DNA of 35,777 nucleotides, from assembly GCA_903887485.1 (NCBI GenBank), contig CAISPV010000078.1, positions 1 to 35,777 of the forward strand, given 5' to 3'. This stretch comes from an uncultured Desulfobulbaceae bacterium (GTDB taxonomy: Bacteria > Desulfobacterota > Desulfobulbia > Desulfobulbales > Desulfocapsaceae). The position numbers and the translations under genes were made by a program. The first letter of the stretch is position 1. The number at the start of each line of letters is the position of its first letter. The notes below the pieces were generated by a model, which searched no databases, was not told the origin of the DNA, and saw nothing but the letters and a program-made list of their open reading frames with translations. Of this stretch, positions 22,783 through 32,196 are shown piece after piece.

Positions 22783-24660
22783 ATGGCAACAACTAAAAAA
22801 ACCATCGAAGAGAAAACGATCTGGGATGATGCCCGGCAGATGCTGCGCAAGGCGGAACGAGACGGGGTTGAAACTGCCTGGGACCGCCTGGAACACCAGA
22901 CTCCTCACTGTACATTCTGCGAAAGCGGCCTTTCCTGCCGAAACTGCACCATGGGGCCTTGCCGAATCAGCAAGAAAGCCCCTCTGGGGGTCTGTGGCGC
23001 CGATGCCGATGTGATCGTGGCCCGCAACTTTGGCCGCTTTGTGGCCGGGGGCTCTGCCGGCCATTCCGATCATGGCCGTGACTGTATTGAGGCCCTGCAT
23101 GCCGTGGCCCACGGACTGACCAAGGATTATACCATCAAGGATGAAGCCAAGCTGTTCCGCATTGCCGGTGAGTTGGGAATTGCCACCGAAGGACGCCCAA
23201 TCCTTGATGTTGCCAAGGATCTCTGTGATGTCTTTTATGCCAATTACGGCAGCCTGCTGGAGGAGCTTTCTTTCTTATGCCGGGTTCCGGAAAAACGAAA
23301 GCAGATCTGGCGAAATCTTGGCATTACCCCCCGTGGCGTTGACCGTGAGATTGCCGAGATGATGCATCGCACCCATATGGGTTGTGATAACGATGCCGCC
23401 AACACCATGCTGCACAGTGCCCGCACCTGTCTGGCCGATGGCTGGGCCGGATCGATGATCGCCACCGAGATTTCCGATATTCTCTTCGGCACGCCCAGCC
23501 CCAGAAAGTCGAAAGTGAACCTTGGCGTTATCAAAGAGGATCAGGTCAACATCCTGGTGCATGGCCATAACCCCATTGTCTCCGAGAAAATTGTCGAAGC
23601 GGTCAACGACCCGGAACTCATCGCCCTGGCCAAGGCAAAAGGAGCTGCCGGCATCAACCTGGCCGGGCTTTGCTGTACCGGTAATGAGTTGATGATGCGC
23701 CAGGGCATTCCCCTTGCCGGCAACCACCTGATGACTGAGCTGGCCATCGTCACCGGCGCAGTCGAACTCATCGTCGTTGATTATCAGTGCATCATGCCGA
23801 GCATGGTCACGATTGGCAATTGCTACCATACCAAGATGGTCACCACCGCCGACAAGGCGAAATTTACCGGGGCCGAGCATGTAAAATTTGAGATGCACAA
23901 CGGGATGGCGCAGGCGCGCAAGGTTGTCCGCATGGCCATTGAGCGTTTTCCCTTACGCAATAAAGCGCGGGTTGAAATTCCCCAGGGACCGATTGACATG
24001 GTTACCGGTTTCTCCAACGAAACCCTCCTGGCAGCCATGGGCGGCACCCTGACGCCACTCATTGAGGCGATCAAGGCCGGGAAGGTCAGAGGCGCAGTGG
24101 CCATCGTCGGCTGCAACAACCCCAAGTACCAGCAGGATCACTGCAATGTCAACCTGGCCAAGGAGCTCATCAAAAAAGATATCCTGGTGCTGGTGACCGG
24201 TTGCATTACCAGCGCCACCGGCAAGGCCGGTCTTCTGGTGCCGGAGGCCATTGCGATGGCAGGGCCTGGTCTCAAGGAGATTTGTGGATCTTTAGGTATC
24301 CCGCCGGTCCTGCATATGGGCAGTTGTGTTGACAATGCGCGAATCCTGCAACTTGCCGCCCTCCTTGCCAATGAACTTGGGGTGGATATCTCCGACCTGC
24401 CTTTGGCCGGGTCATCCCCGGAATGGTATTCAGAGAAGGCCGCCGCTATTGGCTTGTACTGTGTTGCCTCCGGGATTTACACGCACCTCGGCCATCCTCC
24501 CAACATCACCGGCTCCGCAGTGGTGACCAACCTGGCCCTTGCAGGACTTGACGATCTGCTTGGCGCCTGCTTTGGTATTGAACCGGACCCATTCAAGGCT
24601 GCTGATCTCATTGATAAGCGGATCAGACAAAAACGCAAGGCCTTAGGACTTGGAGAATAA
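22783..24660 (+). CDS. cooS: anaerobic carbon monoxide dehydrogenase catalytic subunit
   Basis: A 625-residue Ni-Fe CO dehydrogenase, which interconverts CO and CO2 and passes electrons to a ferredoxin-type carrier. C-cluster ligands are all visible: His260/262 (HGHNP), C298 (LCCTGNE), C336 (DYQCIMP), C444 (GCNNPK), C474 (TGCITSATGKAG) and C515 (HMGSCVDNAR). The likely proton-relay residues H94/H97 and K552 are also present. B-cluster cysteines are C52, C55, C60 and C71 (GLSCRNCTMGPCRI). The bridging D-cluster site is C43-x2-C46, the short form known from Desulfovibrio vulgaris CODH with a [2Fe-2S] cluster, rather than C-x7-C. AGGAGA precedes the ATG. No cooF, cooC or acetyl-CoA synthase genes are nearby. 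No CooA-type palindrome (TGTC with GACA) is visible upstream. The next gene follows after three bases. Confidence 0.97.
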   Translation: MATTKKTIEEKTIWDDARQMLRKAERDGVETAWDRLEHQTPHCTFCESGLSCRNCTMGPCRISKKAPLGVCGADADVIVARNFGRFVAGGSAGHSDHGRDCIEALHAVAHGLTKDYTIKDEAKLFRIAGELGIATEGRPILDVAKDLCDVFYANYGSLLEELSFLCRVPEKRKQIWRNLGITPRGVDREIAEMMHRTHMGCDNDAANTMLHSARTCLADGWAGSMIATEISDILFGTPSPRKSKVNLGVIKEDQVNILVHGHNPIVSEKIVEAVNDPELIALAKAKGAAGINLAGLCCTGNELMMRQGIPLAGNHLMTELAIVTGAVELIVVDYQCIMPSMVTIGNCYHTKMVTTADKAKFTGAEHVKFEMHNGMAQARKVVRMAIERFPLRNKARVEIPQGPIDMVTGFSNETLLAAMGGTLTPLIEAIKAGKVRGAVAIVGCNNPKYQQDHCNVNLAKELIKKDILVLVTGCITSATGKAGLLVPEAIAMAGPGLKEICGSLGIPPVLHMGSCVDNARILQLAALLANELGVDISDLPLAGSSPEWYSEKAAAIGLYCVASGIYTHLGHPPNITGSAVVTNLALAGLDDLLGACFGIEPDPFKAADLIDKRIRQKRKALGLGE

Positions 24661-24663
24661 CTC

Positions 24664-25119
24664 ATGGAATCATTTGAGACGCTGGAGACATGCAGGAAAA
24701 TAGAAGAGAAATGCGCGGTCATCTACTGGGAATGCAGCAGGCTGTTCCCCGAGGCCACCGATCTGTTCAGAGATCTTGCCATTGAAGAGGAAAACCACGC
24801 GGTCATTCTGAAACTGGCCCGGACGTATGTGAAGTATGAGAAGCTGCATGTCTCGCCAATCGCCCTGGAGCATATACGGGAGGCTGAGCAAGCTGTTGAG
24901 GCCATGCTGGAGGCATTGAAATCAGGGGCCTTGGCCCTGAAACAAGCCCTGGAGATGTCCCTTGCCCTGGAACAGTCCACTGGTGAAAGTTATCTGCGAG
25001 ACATGATGACGGGAAATCCGGGGTCAGAGATCATCGCGAAGCTTCAGGAAATGCTTGCTGACGAAGGATCTCATATAGAAAGGATCCAGGCTTTTATTGA
25101 GAAACAAGGAGTGCGTTGA
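24664..25119 (+). CDS. ferritin-like / rubrerythrin-like diiron protein
   Basis: A 151-residue, all-helical protein. It has two E-x2-H type motifs: E42-x2-H45 (EEENHAVIL) and E134-x2-H137 (DEGSHIER). Glutamates at about 15 or 23 and 103 or 108 sit where the other two helices of a four-helix diiron bundle would place theirs. This is the ferritin-like fold without the C-terminal rubredoxin-type cysteines of full rubrerythrin. Likely roles are peroxide or oxygen detoxification or iron handling, which would protect the oxygen-sensitive CODH beside it. It starts three bases after the cooS stop and its stop overlaps the next open frame, so it is almost certainly co-transcribed and coupled. Confidence 0.8.
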   Translation: MESFETLETCRKIEEKCAVIYWECSRLFPEATDLFRDLAIEEENHAVILKLARTYVKYEKLHVSPIALEHIREAEQAVEAMLEALKSGALALKQALEMSLALEQSTGESYLRDMMTGNPGSEIIAKLQEMLADEGSHIERIQAFIEKQGVR

Positions 25120-25121
25120 CA

Positions 25122-28100
25122 ATGAATTGGAACCTGATGCCAGTCTTGGACCTGAAGATGGGCCTGAAATGGAAAACCATTCTCGGGCTGGGATTTCTTT
25201 TGACCGCAGCCCTTCTGCTCATGGGCGGGGTGATGCACTATCAGGGCATGCGGTTGGTCATCAATGAGCTGCTGGAAAAAACCGGGGGGAATATTGAAAA
25301 AGACACCCTGGAGATAGAGGAGTTTATAAAAAGCTCAAAGGATGACCTGATGGTCATGGCTAATACGCCGCCCATTTCGGGGCTCATCAGGGCCCGGGAC
25401 AATGGCGGGATAGACCCGCTGACCGGAGATAAGACTGAATACTGGAATGCCCGCATGGTCCAGATATTCAGCGCATTCCTGCGCTATCACCCTGAATATT
25501 ACCATCTTCGCTATCTTGACGAAAAAGGCAATGAGCTTGTCCGTGTTGAGCTGATAGGAAAGGAAATCAAGGTCACTCCGAAAGAAGAGCTCCAGAACAA
25601 GGCGCAATATCCTTATTTCACAGAGGCCATGAAGCTCAAGGAGAATGATGTCTATTATTCAGAGGTCAACCTGGACCGCGAACACGGCGTCATCTCAATA
25701 CCCCATGCCTCGACATTCAGGATCTCGACCCCGGTGTATGACGCCCAAAAAAGGGTGCGGGGGATTGTTGTCGTCAATATAGTTCCCGAGGCCATGTTCG
25801 CAAAGATCAAGACCGAGACTGGCGGGACCAGGAAATATCTCATCAACCAGGACGGCTATTTTCTTGTCCACCCGGACAAATCAAAGGAATTCGGTTTTGA
25901 CCTCGGCTTTGACTACAGGATCACGAAGGCGTTGCCTGAATTTGCGGAAGAAATGAAGGCGCAGGATTTCAACGTTAAATACCATGCAGCAGAAAACCAT
26001 ATAGACAGCTTCAAAAAGATATTCTTCGACTCTAAGAACAGGAACCGTTACTGGGCAGTAGTCCAACAAATTCCCGCAGCGCAGGCTTTTAAGAACATCT
26101 CCCGGGCCAGAAATATGATGTTTGTTGTCGGCTTTCTCATTATCGTTTCTTCGCTGATAATAATCACCTGGATTTTTACAAGAAGAATGGTAAGGCCGAT
26201 ACTGAAATTGGCTGCAGCCGTAACCAGAATTGAGCATGGCGACTTTGGCGCCAGGGTGCCGGAGGACGGGAGGAAGGACGAATTAGGATCGCTTGCCTTG
26301 TCGGCAAACAGGATGGCGGCCATTATTGAGAAAAACCTCAACGAACTCACCATTCTTAATAAAATCACGATCGCCGCGACTTCAACACTGTCTGTTCAGG
26401 TGATGTCTTATAGAGTACTTGATACCCTGCTCAATTCGGAATTATTCAACTTCGAGAAAAAGGCCGCGATTTTTCTGGCAGACGAAAAGACGCGCACGCT
26501 GAAGCTGGTGGCATCAAGAGGCTTCAGCAAAGAACATGAAGCGCTCGATGCCGTGGTCCCTTTCGGAGACTGCCTGTGCGGAATGGTGGCCGAAACCGGA
26601 GAACCGATAATCTCGGAAAGATGCTGCGATGATCCCCGGCACACGAGGAAATATCCCGGCATATCTTCGCACGGGCATATCATCCTCCCGCTGCAATCAG
26701 GCGAAACAGTGCTCGGGGTCCTTTCCCTCTATCTGCCGGCTGATACGAAAATAGCGCCTGAAGATATCAAGTTCTACCGACCCATTGCCCATGTGATCGC
26801 GGTCTCTCTCCAGAATGGCTTGCAGTTTGCGAGGATAGAGAAGCTCGAAAGTAAGCAGGGGCTGATCCTGAACTCGATGGGCGAGGGCCTCTATGAGCTG
26901 GACACCGAAGGCATCTGCACCTTCATCAACCCGACTGCGGCGCAGATGCTGGGCTATGAGAGTGGAGAACTCACCGGCGCCCTACTGCATGCCGTAACCC
27001 ATCACACCCGGCCTGACGGCTCCGCCTATCCGCTGGAAGAGTGCAGGATCTACGCCTCTTTCAAGAAAAATGCCGTGCAGCATGTCGATGATGAAGTGTT
27101 CTGGCGAAAAGACGGCTCCAGCTTTCCGGTGGAATATACCAGCACGCCGATCCTGGATGCAAACAGCGCTGCCATAGGCGCCGTGGTGGTGTTCTCGGAC
27201 ATCACCGAGAGGAAGCAGTTGGAAGAAGCAGTAAACGAAAACTATGAGCGTTATCTCTCGCTGTATGAGGGCATTGATGATGCGTTGTTCGTGCATGAAA
27301 TAAAAACAGATGGTACCGCCGGTAACTTTCTTGAGGTCAATATTATTGCCTGCCGACGTTTGGGATATTCGCGCGAGGAATTACTGGCAATGACCCCTGC
27401 GGATATAGATGCCCCGGAACCCGATACTGACCTGAACCCCGTTGTCGAACAGGTTATGACCGGCGAGAGTGTCACCTTTACTCAGATACACGTAACGAAA
27501 GACGGCAGACGCATACCGGTTGAAATCCGGTCACACATCTTTGAGCTGCATGGGCAAAGCGCGGTCTTATCATTGGCGAGGGACATCACTGAACGCAGGC
27601 AGCTGGAGGCTCGGGAGTACGCCCGAAGTCATATCCTGGAGGCTCTCACCTCTGGAAAATCACTTGCCTCGATTCTGGAACTCATCACTTACTCCATAGA
27701 AGCAGAGGATCCGGGAGCCCTCTGCTCGATTTTACTCATGGACAAAGAGGGAAAACATCTTCTGAATGGCGCCGCACCCAGCCTGCCGGATTTCTATAAC
27801 CAGGCCATCCATGGCCTTGAAATCGGCGACGGCATCGGGTCCTGCGGCACAGCGGCGTTTACCGGACAGCGTGTGATTGTGGAAGATGTACTTACCCATC
27901 CTTATTGGCTCAATTTCCGGGATCTGACCCAGAAGGCAGGCCTGAGGTCCTGCTGGTCAGAACCGATTATTTCCTCCGAGGGCCTGATCCTTGGCACCTT
28001 TGCCATCTACCATCGCGACCCTCGGGTAGCCGACAGCAAAGACATCGAACGTATCAGAGTTGCGGCTGATTTTGCCCGCCTGGCCATCGAACGCATTCGC

Positions 28101-30224
28101 GCAGACCAAATGCTGCGCGAACGTGAAACGCGCTACCGTTCGCTGGTTACGGCCTCCGCCCAGATCGTGTGGACGACCAATGCTCAGGGAGAGGTGGTTG
28201 ACGACCTCCCCACCTGGAGGGCTTATACCGGTCAGAGCCGGGAGGAGATCAAGGGCTGGGGTTGGTCAAACGCGGTGCATCCGGAGGACCGCGAGCGAAC
28301 AGCTGCAGCTTGGTCTCACGCGGTAGAAGAACAAACTCTCTATGACGTCGAATATCGTATACGGAAAAATGATGGGGCATACCGCCTTTTCGTCGTACGG
28401 GGCGTGCCGGTGCAGGAAGAAGACGGCACCATTCGTGAATGGGTCGGCACCTGCACGGACATCACCGAACGCAGGCGCTCGGAGCAAATTATGAGCACCC
28501 GCCTGCTCTTGAACGACTTTGCGCCGTCGCACTCCATTAACGAACTCCTCCAAAAGGCCCTCGACGAAATCGAACTGCTGACCGGCAGTCAGATTGGATT
28601 CTTCCATTTTATGAATGCCGATCAACACACCCTGTCCCTGCAAAGCTGGTCAACGGCTACGTTGCAGAGCATGTGCAAGGCGGAAGTCAAAGAACGTCAC
28701 TATGACATGGAGAAGGCCGGAGTCTGGGCGGATTGTGCTCGTCAACGCCGCCCTGTCATCCACAATGATTATGCAGCACTTCCTCATCGCAAGGGATTGC
28801 CTGACGGACATGCGCCTATCATCCGTGAAATGGCCGTTCCCGTTTTTAGGGGAGATTCCATAGTTGCGATCCTGGGAGTGGGGAATAAGCAACAGGACTA
28901 TGGCGCAGGTGATGTCGAGGCGGTATCATTGCTGGCTGATCTGACATATGACATCATCGAACGCAAGCACGCGCAAAAGGCAATTAAGGAGTATGCGGCG
29001 ACCCTTGAGGTTAAAGTCAATGAACGGACAAGTGAGCTTAAGAATGCAAAAGACCGGCTCTTTGCACAGAAGGAGAAACTGCGCGCCACCCTGGACAACA
29101 TGCTGGACTGCGTCATCACCATCAACGACCAGGGGGTTGTCCAGTCCGCCAACCTGGCCGTGCAAAAGGTGTTAGGCTACTCCTCGGAAGAACTCGTCGG
29201 CCACAACGTCGCCAAGCTCCCTCCCGAGCCCCACCGCAGCAATCATCATGAGTATATCGCCCGCTACCTGCGCACCAATGATCCGCACATCATCGGCATC
29301 GGCCGCGAGGTGGAAGGGCAACACAAGGACGGGCGGCTGATCCCCCTGGAACTGTCGATCAGTGAGTTTACCGTGCACGGGCAACGTTTCTTCACCGGCA
29401 TCCTGCGTGATATCAGCGAGCGGAAACGGTTCATCGTCGATCTGAATCAGGCCAAGGAGGCTGCAGAAGCTGCCAACCGGGCCAAGTCCGACTTTCTCGC
29501 CAACATGTCGCATGAGCTGAGGACCCCGCTGAACGCGATCATCGGCTTTTCCGATATTATGACAACCGGCCTGACCGGTCCTCTGACCGATGAGCAGGCC
29601 GATTTCCTGAATGATATCGGGAGCAGCGGCAAGCATCTGCTGACGCTCATCAACGACATCCTCGACCTTTCCAAGGTGGAGGCAGGGAAGATGGAGCTTG
29701 AAACAAGCGAATTCGAGGTGAAGGAGCTGATCGAGCGGTGCCTGGTGATGTTCAAGGAAAAGTCCCTGAAACATGGCATCCATGTCGAGTACACCGTTGA
29801 AGACTCTCTGGAGACCATTATTGCCGATGAGATGAAGCTGAAACAGGTTATCGTGAACCTGCTGAGCAACGCCTTTAAGTTTACGCCGGATGGGGGGAGT
29901 GTGCGTGTGGGTGCGAGAAGGGTTTTGAGTTTGGAGCCCACTCCCCTCAGTCCTTCCTTGTCAAGGGGGGATATGGAGGGTGATTTCGTCGAAATCAGCG
30001 TCGCCGACAACGGCCCAGGGATCAGTGAGGCGGACATTCCGAGGCTGTTTCAACCGTTTCAGCAGCTTGAAACGAAGTTGAACACCAAGAAACCAGGCAC
30101 CGGGCTCGGATTGAATCTCTGTAAAAAATTTGTTGAGCTGCATGGCGGCAGGATATGGATCGAGAGCGAGGTCGGGAAGGGGTGCAGGTTCCTCTTTGTG
30201 ATCCCGACATTGAAAAGTAGATAA
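25122..30224 (+). CDS. giant membrane histidine kinase 5: dCache, HAMP, 3 GAF, 4 PAS, HisKA, HATPase
   Basis: A 1700-residue kinase. It has a helix at about 18-38, a double-Cache periplasmic sensor at about 45-320, a second helix at about 330-352 and HAMP at about 353-406. GAF1 spans about 410-575 and has a CLCG/CCDD cysteine cluster. Then come PAS (580-705), PAS (710-830), GAF2 (835-1000), PAS_3-type (1005-1125), GAF3 (1130-1290) and PAS (1310-1440). HisKA has SHELRTPL with H1464, and HATPase has NLLSNAF, DNGPGI and GTGLGL. There is no receiver, unlike kinases 1, 2 and 4, but a stand-alone receiver follows 18 bases later. Residues about 1604-1621 (LEPTPLSPSLSRGDMEGD) are foreign to the ATPase fold and look like a repeat inserted in frame. 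The open frame reaches a TTG at 25116 overlapping the previous stop; I chose ATG 25122 with AAGGAG ten bases upstream. Confidence 0.92.
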   Translation: MNWNLMPVLDLKMGLKWKTILGLGFLLTAALLLMGGVMHYQGMRLVINELLEKTGGNIEKDTLEIEEFIKSSKDDLMVMANTPPISGLIRARDNGGIDPLTGDKTEYWNARMVQIFSAFLRYHPEYYHLRYLDEKGNELVRVELIGKEIKVTPKEELQNKAQYPYFTEAMKLKENDVYYSEVNLDREHGVISIPHASTFRISTPVYDAQKRVRGIVVVNIVPEAMFAKIKTETGGTRKYLINQDGYFLVHPDKSKEFGFDLGFDYRITKALPEFAEEMKAQDFNVKYHAAENHIDSFKKIFFDSKNRNRYWAVVQQIPAAQAFKNISRARNMMFVVGFLIIVSSLIIITWIFTRRMVRPILKLAAAVTRIEHGDFGARVPEDGRKDELGSLALSANRMAAIIEKNLNELTILNKITIAATSTLSVQVMSYRVLDTLLNSELFNFEKKAAIFLADEKTRTLKLVASRGFSKEHEALDAVVPFGDCLCGMVAETGEPIISERCCDDPRHTRKYPGISSHGHIILPLQSGETVLGVLSLYLPADTKIAPEDIKFYRPIAHVIAVSLQNGLQFARIEKLESKQGLILNSMGEGLYELDTEGICTFINPTAAQMLGYESGELTGALLHAVTHHTRPDGSAYPLEECRIYASFKKNAVQHVDDEVFWRKDGSSFPVEYTSTPILDANSAAIGAVVVFSDITERKQLEEAVNENYERYLSLYEGIDDALFVHEIKTDGTAGNFLEVNIIACRRLGYSREELLAMTPADIDAPEPDTDLNPVVEQVMTGESVTFTQIHVTKDGRRIPVEIRSHIFELHGQSAVLSLARDITERRQLEAREYARSHILEALTSGKSLASILELITYSIEAEDPGALCSILLMDKEGKHLLNGAAPSLPDFYNQAIHGLEIGDGIGSCGTAAFTGQRVIVEDVLTHPYWLNFRDLTQKAGLRSCWSEPIISSEGLILGTFAIYHRDPRVADSKDIERIRVAADFARLAIERIRADQMLRERETRYRSLVTASAQIVWTTNAQGEVVDDLPTWRAYTGQSREEIKGWGWSNAVHPEDRERTAAAWSHAVEEQTLYDVEYRIRKNDGAYRLFVVRGVPVQEEDGTIREWVGTCTDITERRRSEQIMSTRLLLNDFAPSHSINELLQKALDEIELLTGSQIGFFHFMNADQHTLSLQSWSTATLQSMCKAEVKERHYDMEKAGVWADCARQRRPVIHNDYAALPHRKGLPDGHAPIIREMAVPVFRGDSIVAILGVGNKQQDYGAGDVEAVSLLADLTYDIIERKHAQKAIKEYAATLEVKVNERTSELKNAKDRLFAQKEKLRATLDNMLDCVITINDQGVVQSANLAVQKVLGYSSEELVGHNVAKLPPEPHRSNHHEYIARYLRTNDPHIIGIGREVEGQHKDGRLIPLELSISEFTVHGQRFFTGILRDISERKRFIVDLNQAKEAAEAANRAKSDFLANMSHELRTPLNAIIGFSDIMTTGLTGPLTDEQADFLNDIGSSGKHLLTLINDILDLSKVEAGKMELETSEFEVKELIERCLVMFKEKSLKHGIHVEYTVEDSLETIIADEMKLKQVIVNLLSNAFKFTPDGGSVRVGARRVLSLEPTPLSPSLSRGDMEGDFVEISVADNGPGISEADIPRLFQPFQQLETKLNTKKPGTGLGLNLCKKFVELHGGRIWIESEVGKGCRFLFVIPTLKSR
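29931..29984 (+). repeat. small hairpin repeat inserted in frame within the kinase 5 ATPase domain
   Basis: Bases about 29931-29984 contain CCCCTCAGTCC, CCTTGTCAAGG and GGGGGGATATGGAGGG, the kind of C-tract/G-tract hairpin seen in intergenic repeats here (32.2-32.6 kb). They encode LEPTPLSPSLSRGDMEGD between the beta strands GSVRVGARRV and FVEISVADNG. Related kinases have only a short loop there. The reading frame is kept. Confidence 0.6.
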
Positions 30225-30242
30225 ATCAGGAAAGGAGCAGGT

Positions 30243-30620
30243 ATGGCGGAGACAATTCTTATCGTTGATGATAATGCAATGAATCGTAAACTGTTCAGAG
30301 TCCTGCTGGAGAAATCCGGCTACGAGGTCGTTGAGGCGGAAGACGGTAAGGAAGGGTTTGACTTGGCGAAGAAAGTCATCCCGTCCCTGATACTGATGGA
30401 CATCCAGATGCCCGGCATGGACGGCATAACCGCCTTGAAGGCCATTAGGGAAATGGATGCTACCAGGGAAATTCCCGTGATCGCCCTTACCTCATATGCC
30501 ATGCAGGGCGACCGGGAGCGCTTTTTGGCTGAAGGGTTTGTTGATTATATATCAAAGCCCATTGATGGCAAACTCTTCCTGGCAACCGTAAGGAACACCC
30601 TGGCGCAATATCACGGCTGA
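30243..30620 (+). CDS. single-domain response regulator (CheY/DivK-like receiver)
   Basis: A 125-residue stand-alone receiver. It has the acidic pair D9-D10 (ILIVDDN), phospho-acceptor D53 (LILMDIQMPGMDG), T83 (IALTSYAM) and K105 (ISKPID), so it should be phosphorylatable. It has no output domain. AAGGAG upstream of the ATG at 30243 is a strong ribosome binding site. It follows the receiver-less giant kinase by 18 bases and precedes the REC-HD-GYP gene, so it probably takes phosphate from kinase 5. It may act as a shuttle or sink, or by protein contact. Confidence 0.95.
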   Translation: MAETILIVDDNAMNRKLFRVLLEKSGYEVVEAEDGKEGFDLAKKVIPSLILMDIQMPGMDGITALKAIREMDATREIPVIALTSYAMQGDRERFLAEGFVDYISKPIDGKLFLATVRNTLAQYHG

Positions 30621-30678
30621 TGCCCAGGTATTCAGAAAAGATCATTTAACCGCACGAATCGGAGAGGACGGAAAAGAT

Positions 30679-32196
30679 ATGCATCCATATAAACAAAAAA
30701 TACTGTGCGTCGATGATGAACCGCTGAATTTGAAGGTACTTGACAAGCTGCTGGTCTCTCATGGTTACGAGGTGATCAAGGCAGAGGACGGTGAAGCGGC
30801 CCTGAAGACGATCGGGGAAAACAGCGTTGACCTCGTACTGCTCGACGTGATGATGCCGAGGCTCGACGGATTTGAGGTCTGCAGGAGGATCAAGGGGGAC
30901 GAACGGCTCCGCAACATTCCGGTCGTCATGATTACGGCGCTGTCGGCGAAGGAGGATCGGATCAAGGGTATCGAGGCGGGGGCCGAAGATTTCATCTCTA
31001 AACCGTTCGATCAGGGGGAGGTCCTTGCCCGGGTGAGAATGCTGCTCAAGATGAAGACCTTGAATGACCGTCTCAGTCACGCCTACGAAGAGATCAACAA
31101 TATAACGAACTTCGGCGAGGCAAGCATCCTCTCCTTTGATCCGTTGACGTTTACTTTTCTGGCGAAGGTGGATGCCATTGTCAACCAGATCATCCGGAAA
31201 AAAGCCGATGCGGTTGATAAACCACAATTAGTCATCGTTGGCGTGCCTGATGAGGGCCAGACGTGGCAATGGTACCAGTATGAATATGTGTTGAATACCC
31301 TGAACAGGACCCTTCTCACCGTTGATATCCAGCAGGGCCGGGGGAAAACAGGGAGCTCGAAGACCGCTTTTTACAACGAGAACGACCTTGATCAATCAGA
31401 AATCCAATCAGTTGTCAAAATGTTTGGGCCACTGCCGATAACGGTATCCAACATGACCTGCTACCTGAGTGAAGCGCTGCACATCTTTGCCGTGAATTAC
31501 GGCAGAGAGGTCACCCATTATGATGCCTCGGTATTGAAAAGCTTTGTGATGCAGAGCCTGTTCATGAAGTCCCTTTCCGGCCAGATACGCGAGACCGAAT
31601 CCGCCTTTGAATACACGGTCTACGCCCTGGCCAGGGCCTCTGAGGCCAACGACGAGGATACCGGCAATCACATCCTGCGGGTGGGTGAGTATTGCGCCCT
31701 CCTTGCCGGAAAACTCGGCTTGTCCGACAAGTTCAGCTCCACCATCAGAGTGCAGGCCTTGATGCACGATGTGGGGAAGATCCATATTCATCCGGATATC
31801 TTGAAAAAACCCGGCAAGCTCACCGACGAGGAATTTGCGCAGATGAGGAAACACCCGGTCTACGGCGCCAAGATCCTCGGCTCCCATCCGCGCCTTGCCA
31901 TGGCGGCGGAAATCGCCCTGTCGCACCACGAACGGTGGGACGGCGGCGGCTATCCGAAACGACTCGCCGGTGAACAGATTCCCATCGCCGGCCGGATCAC
32001 CAACCTTGCCGACCAGTACGATGCCCTGCGCAACGCCAGATGCTACAAGCCCGCCTTTGACCATGCAAAGGCCTACGATATCATCACCGTAGGCGACGGC
32101 AGGACCATGCCCAGCCATTTCGACCCGCAGGTGCTGGCGGTCTTTCAGGAAAATGGTGCGGAGTTTGAAGCCATCTACGAGCGGTTCAAGGGATGA
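30679..32196 (+). CDS. response regulator: REC - unassigned middle domain - HD-GYP phosphodiesterase
   Basis: A 505-residue protein. The receiver (about 5-120) has CVDDEP, D56 (LLDVMMPRLDG) and a lysine in ISKPF. Residues about 125-310 form a domain I cannot assign; it contains SFDPLTFTFLAKVDAI, LVIVGVPDEGQTWQWY and SNMTCYLSEALHIF. The HD-GYP domain at about 320-500 has H363-D364 (MHDVGK) and HHERWDGGGYP (G424-Y425-P426), so it is probably an active c-di-GMP phosphodiesterase. GGAGAGGA lies upstream of the ATG. It is 58 bases after the single receiver and is the last gene of the cooS unit. It gives that unit a c-di-GMP output that the giant kinase may control. Confidence 0.92.
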   Translation: MHPYKQKILCVDDEPLNLKVLDKLLVSHGYEVIKAEDGEAALKTIGENSVDLVLLDVMMPRLDGFEVCRRIKGDERLRNIPVVMITALSAKEDRIKGIEAGAEDFISKPFDQGEVLARVRMLLKMKTLNDRLSHAYEEINNITNFGEASILSFDPLTFTFLAKVDAIVNQIIRKKADAVDKPQLVIVGVPDEGQTWQWYQYEYVLNTLNRTLLTVDIQQGRGKTGSSKTAFYNENDLDQSEIQSVVKMFGPLPITVSNMTCYLSEALHIFAVNYGREVTHYDASVLKSFVMQSLFMKSLSGQIRETESAFEYTVYALARASEANDEDTGNHILRVGEYCALLAGKLGLSDKFSSTIRVQALMHDVGKIHIHPDILKKPGKLTDEEFAQMRKHPVYGAKILGSHPRLAMAAEIALSHHERWDGGGYPKRLAGEQIPIAGRITNLADQYDALRNARCYKPAFDHAKAYDIITVGDGRTMPSHFDPQVLAVFQENGAEFEAIYERFKG

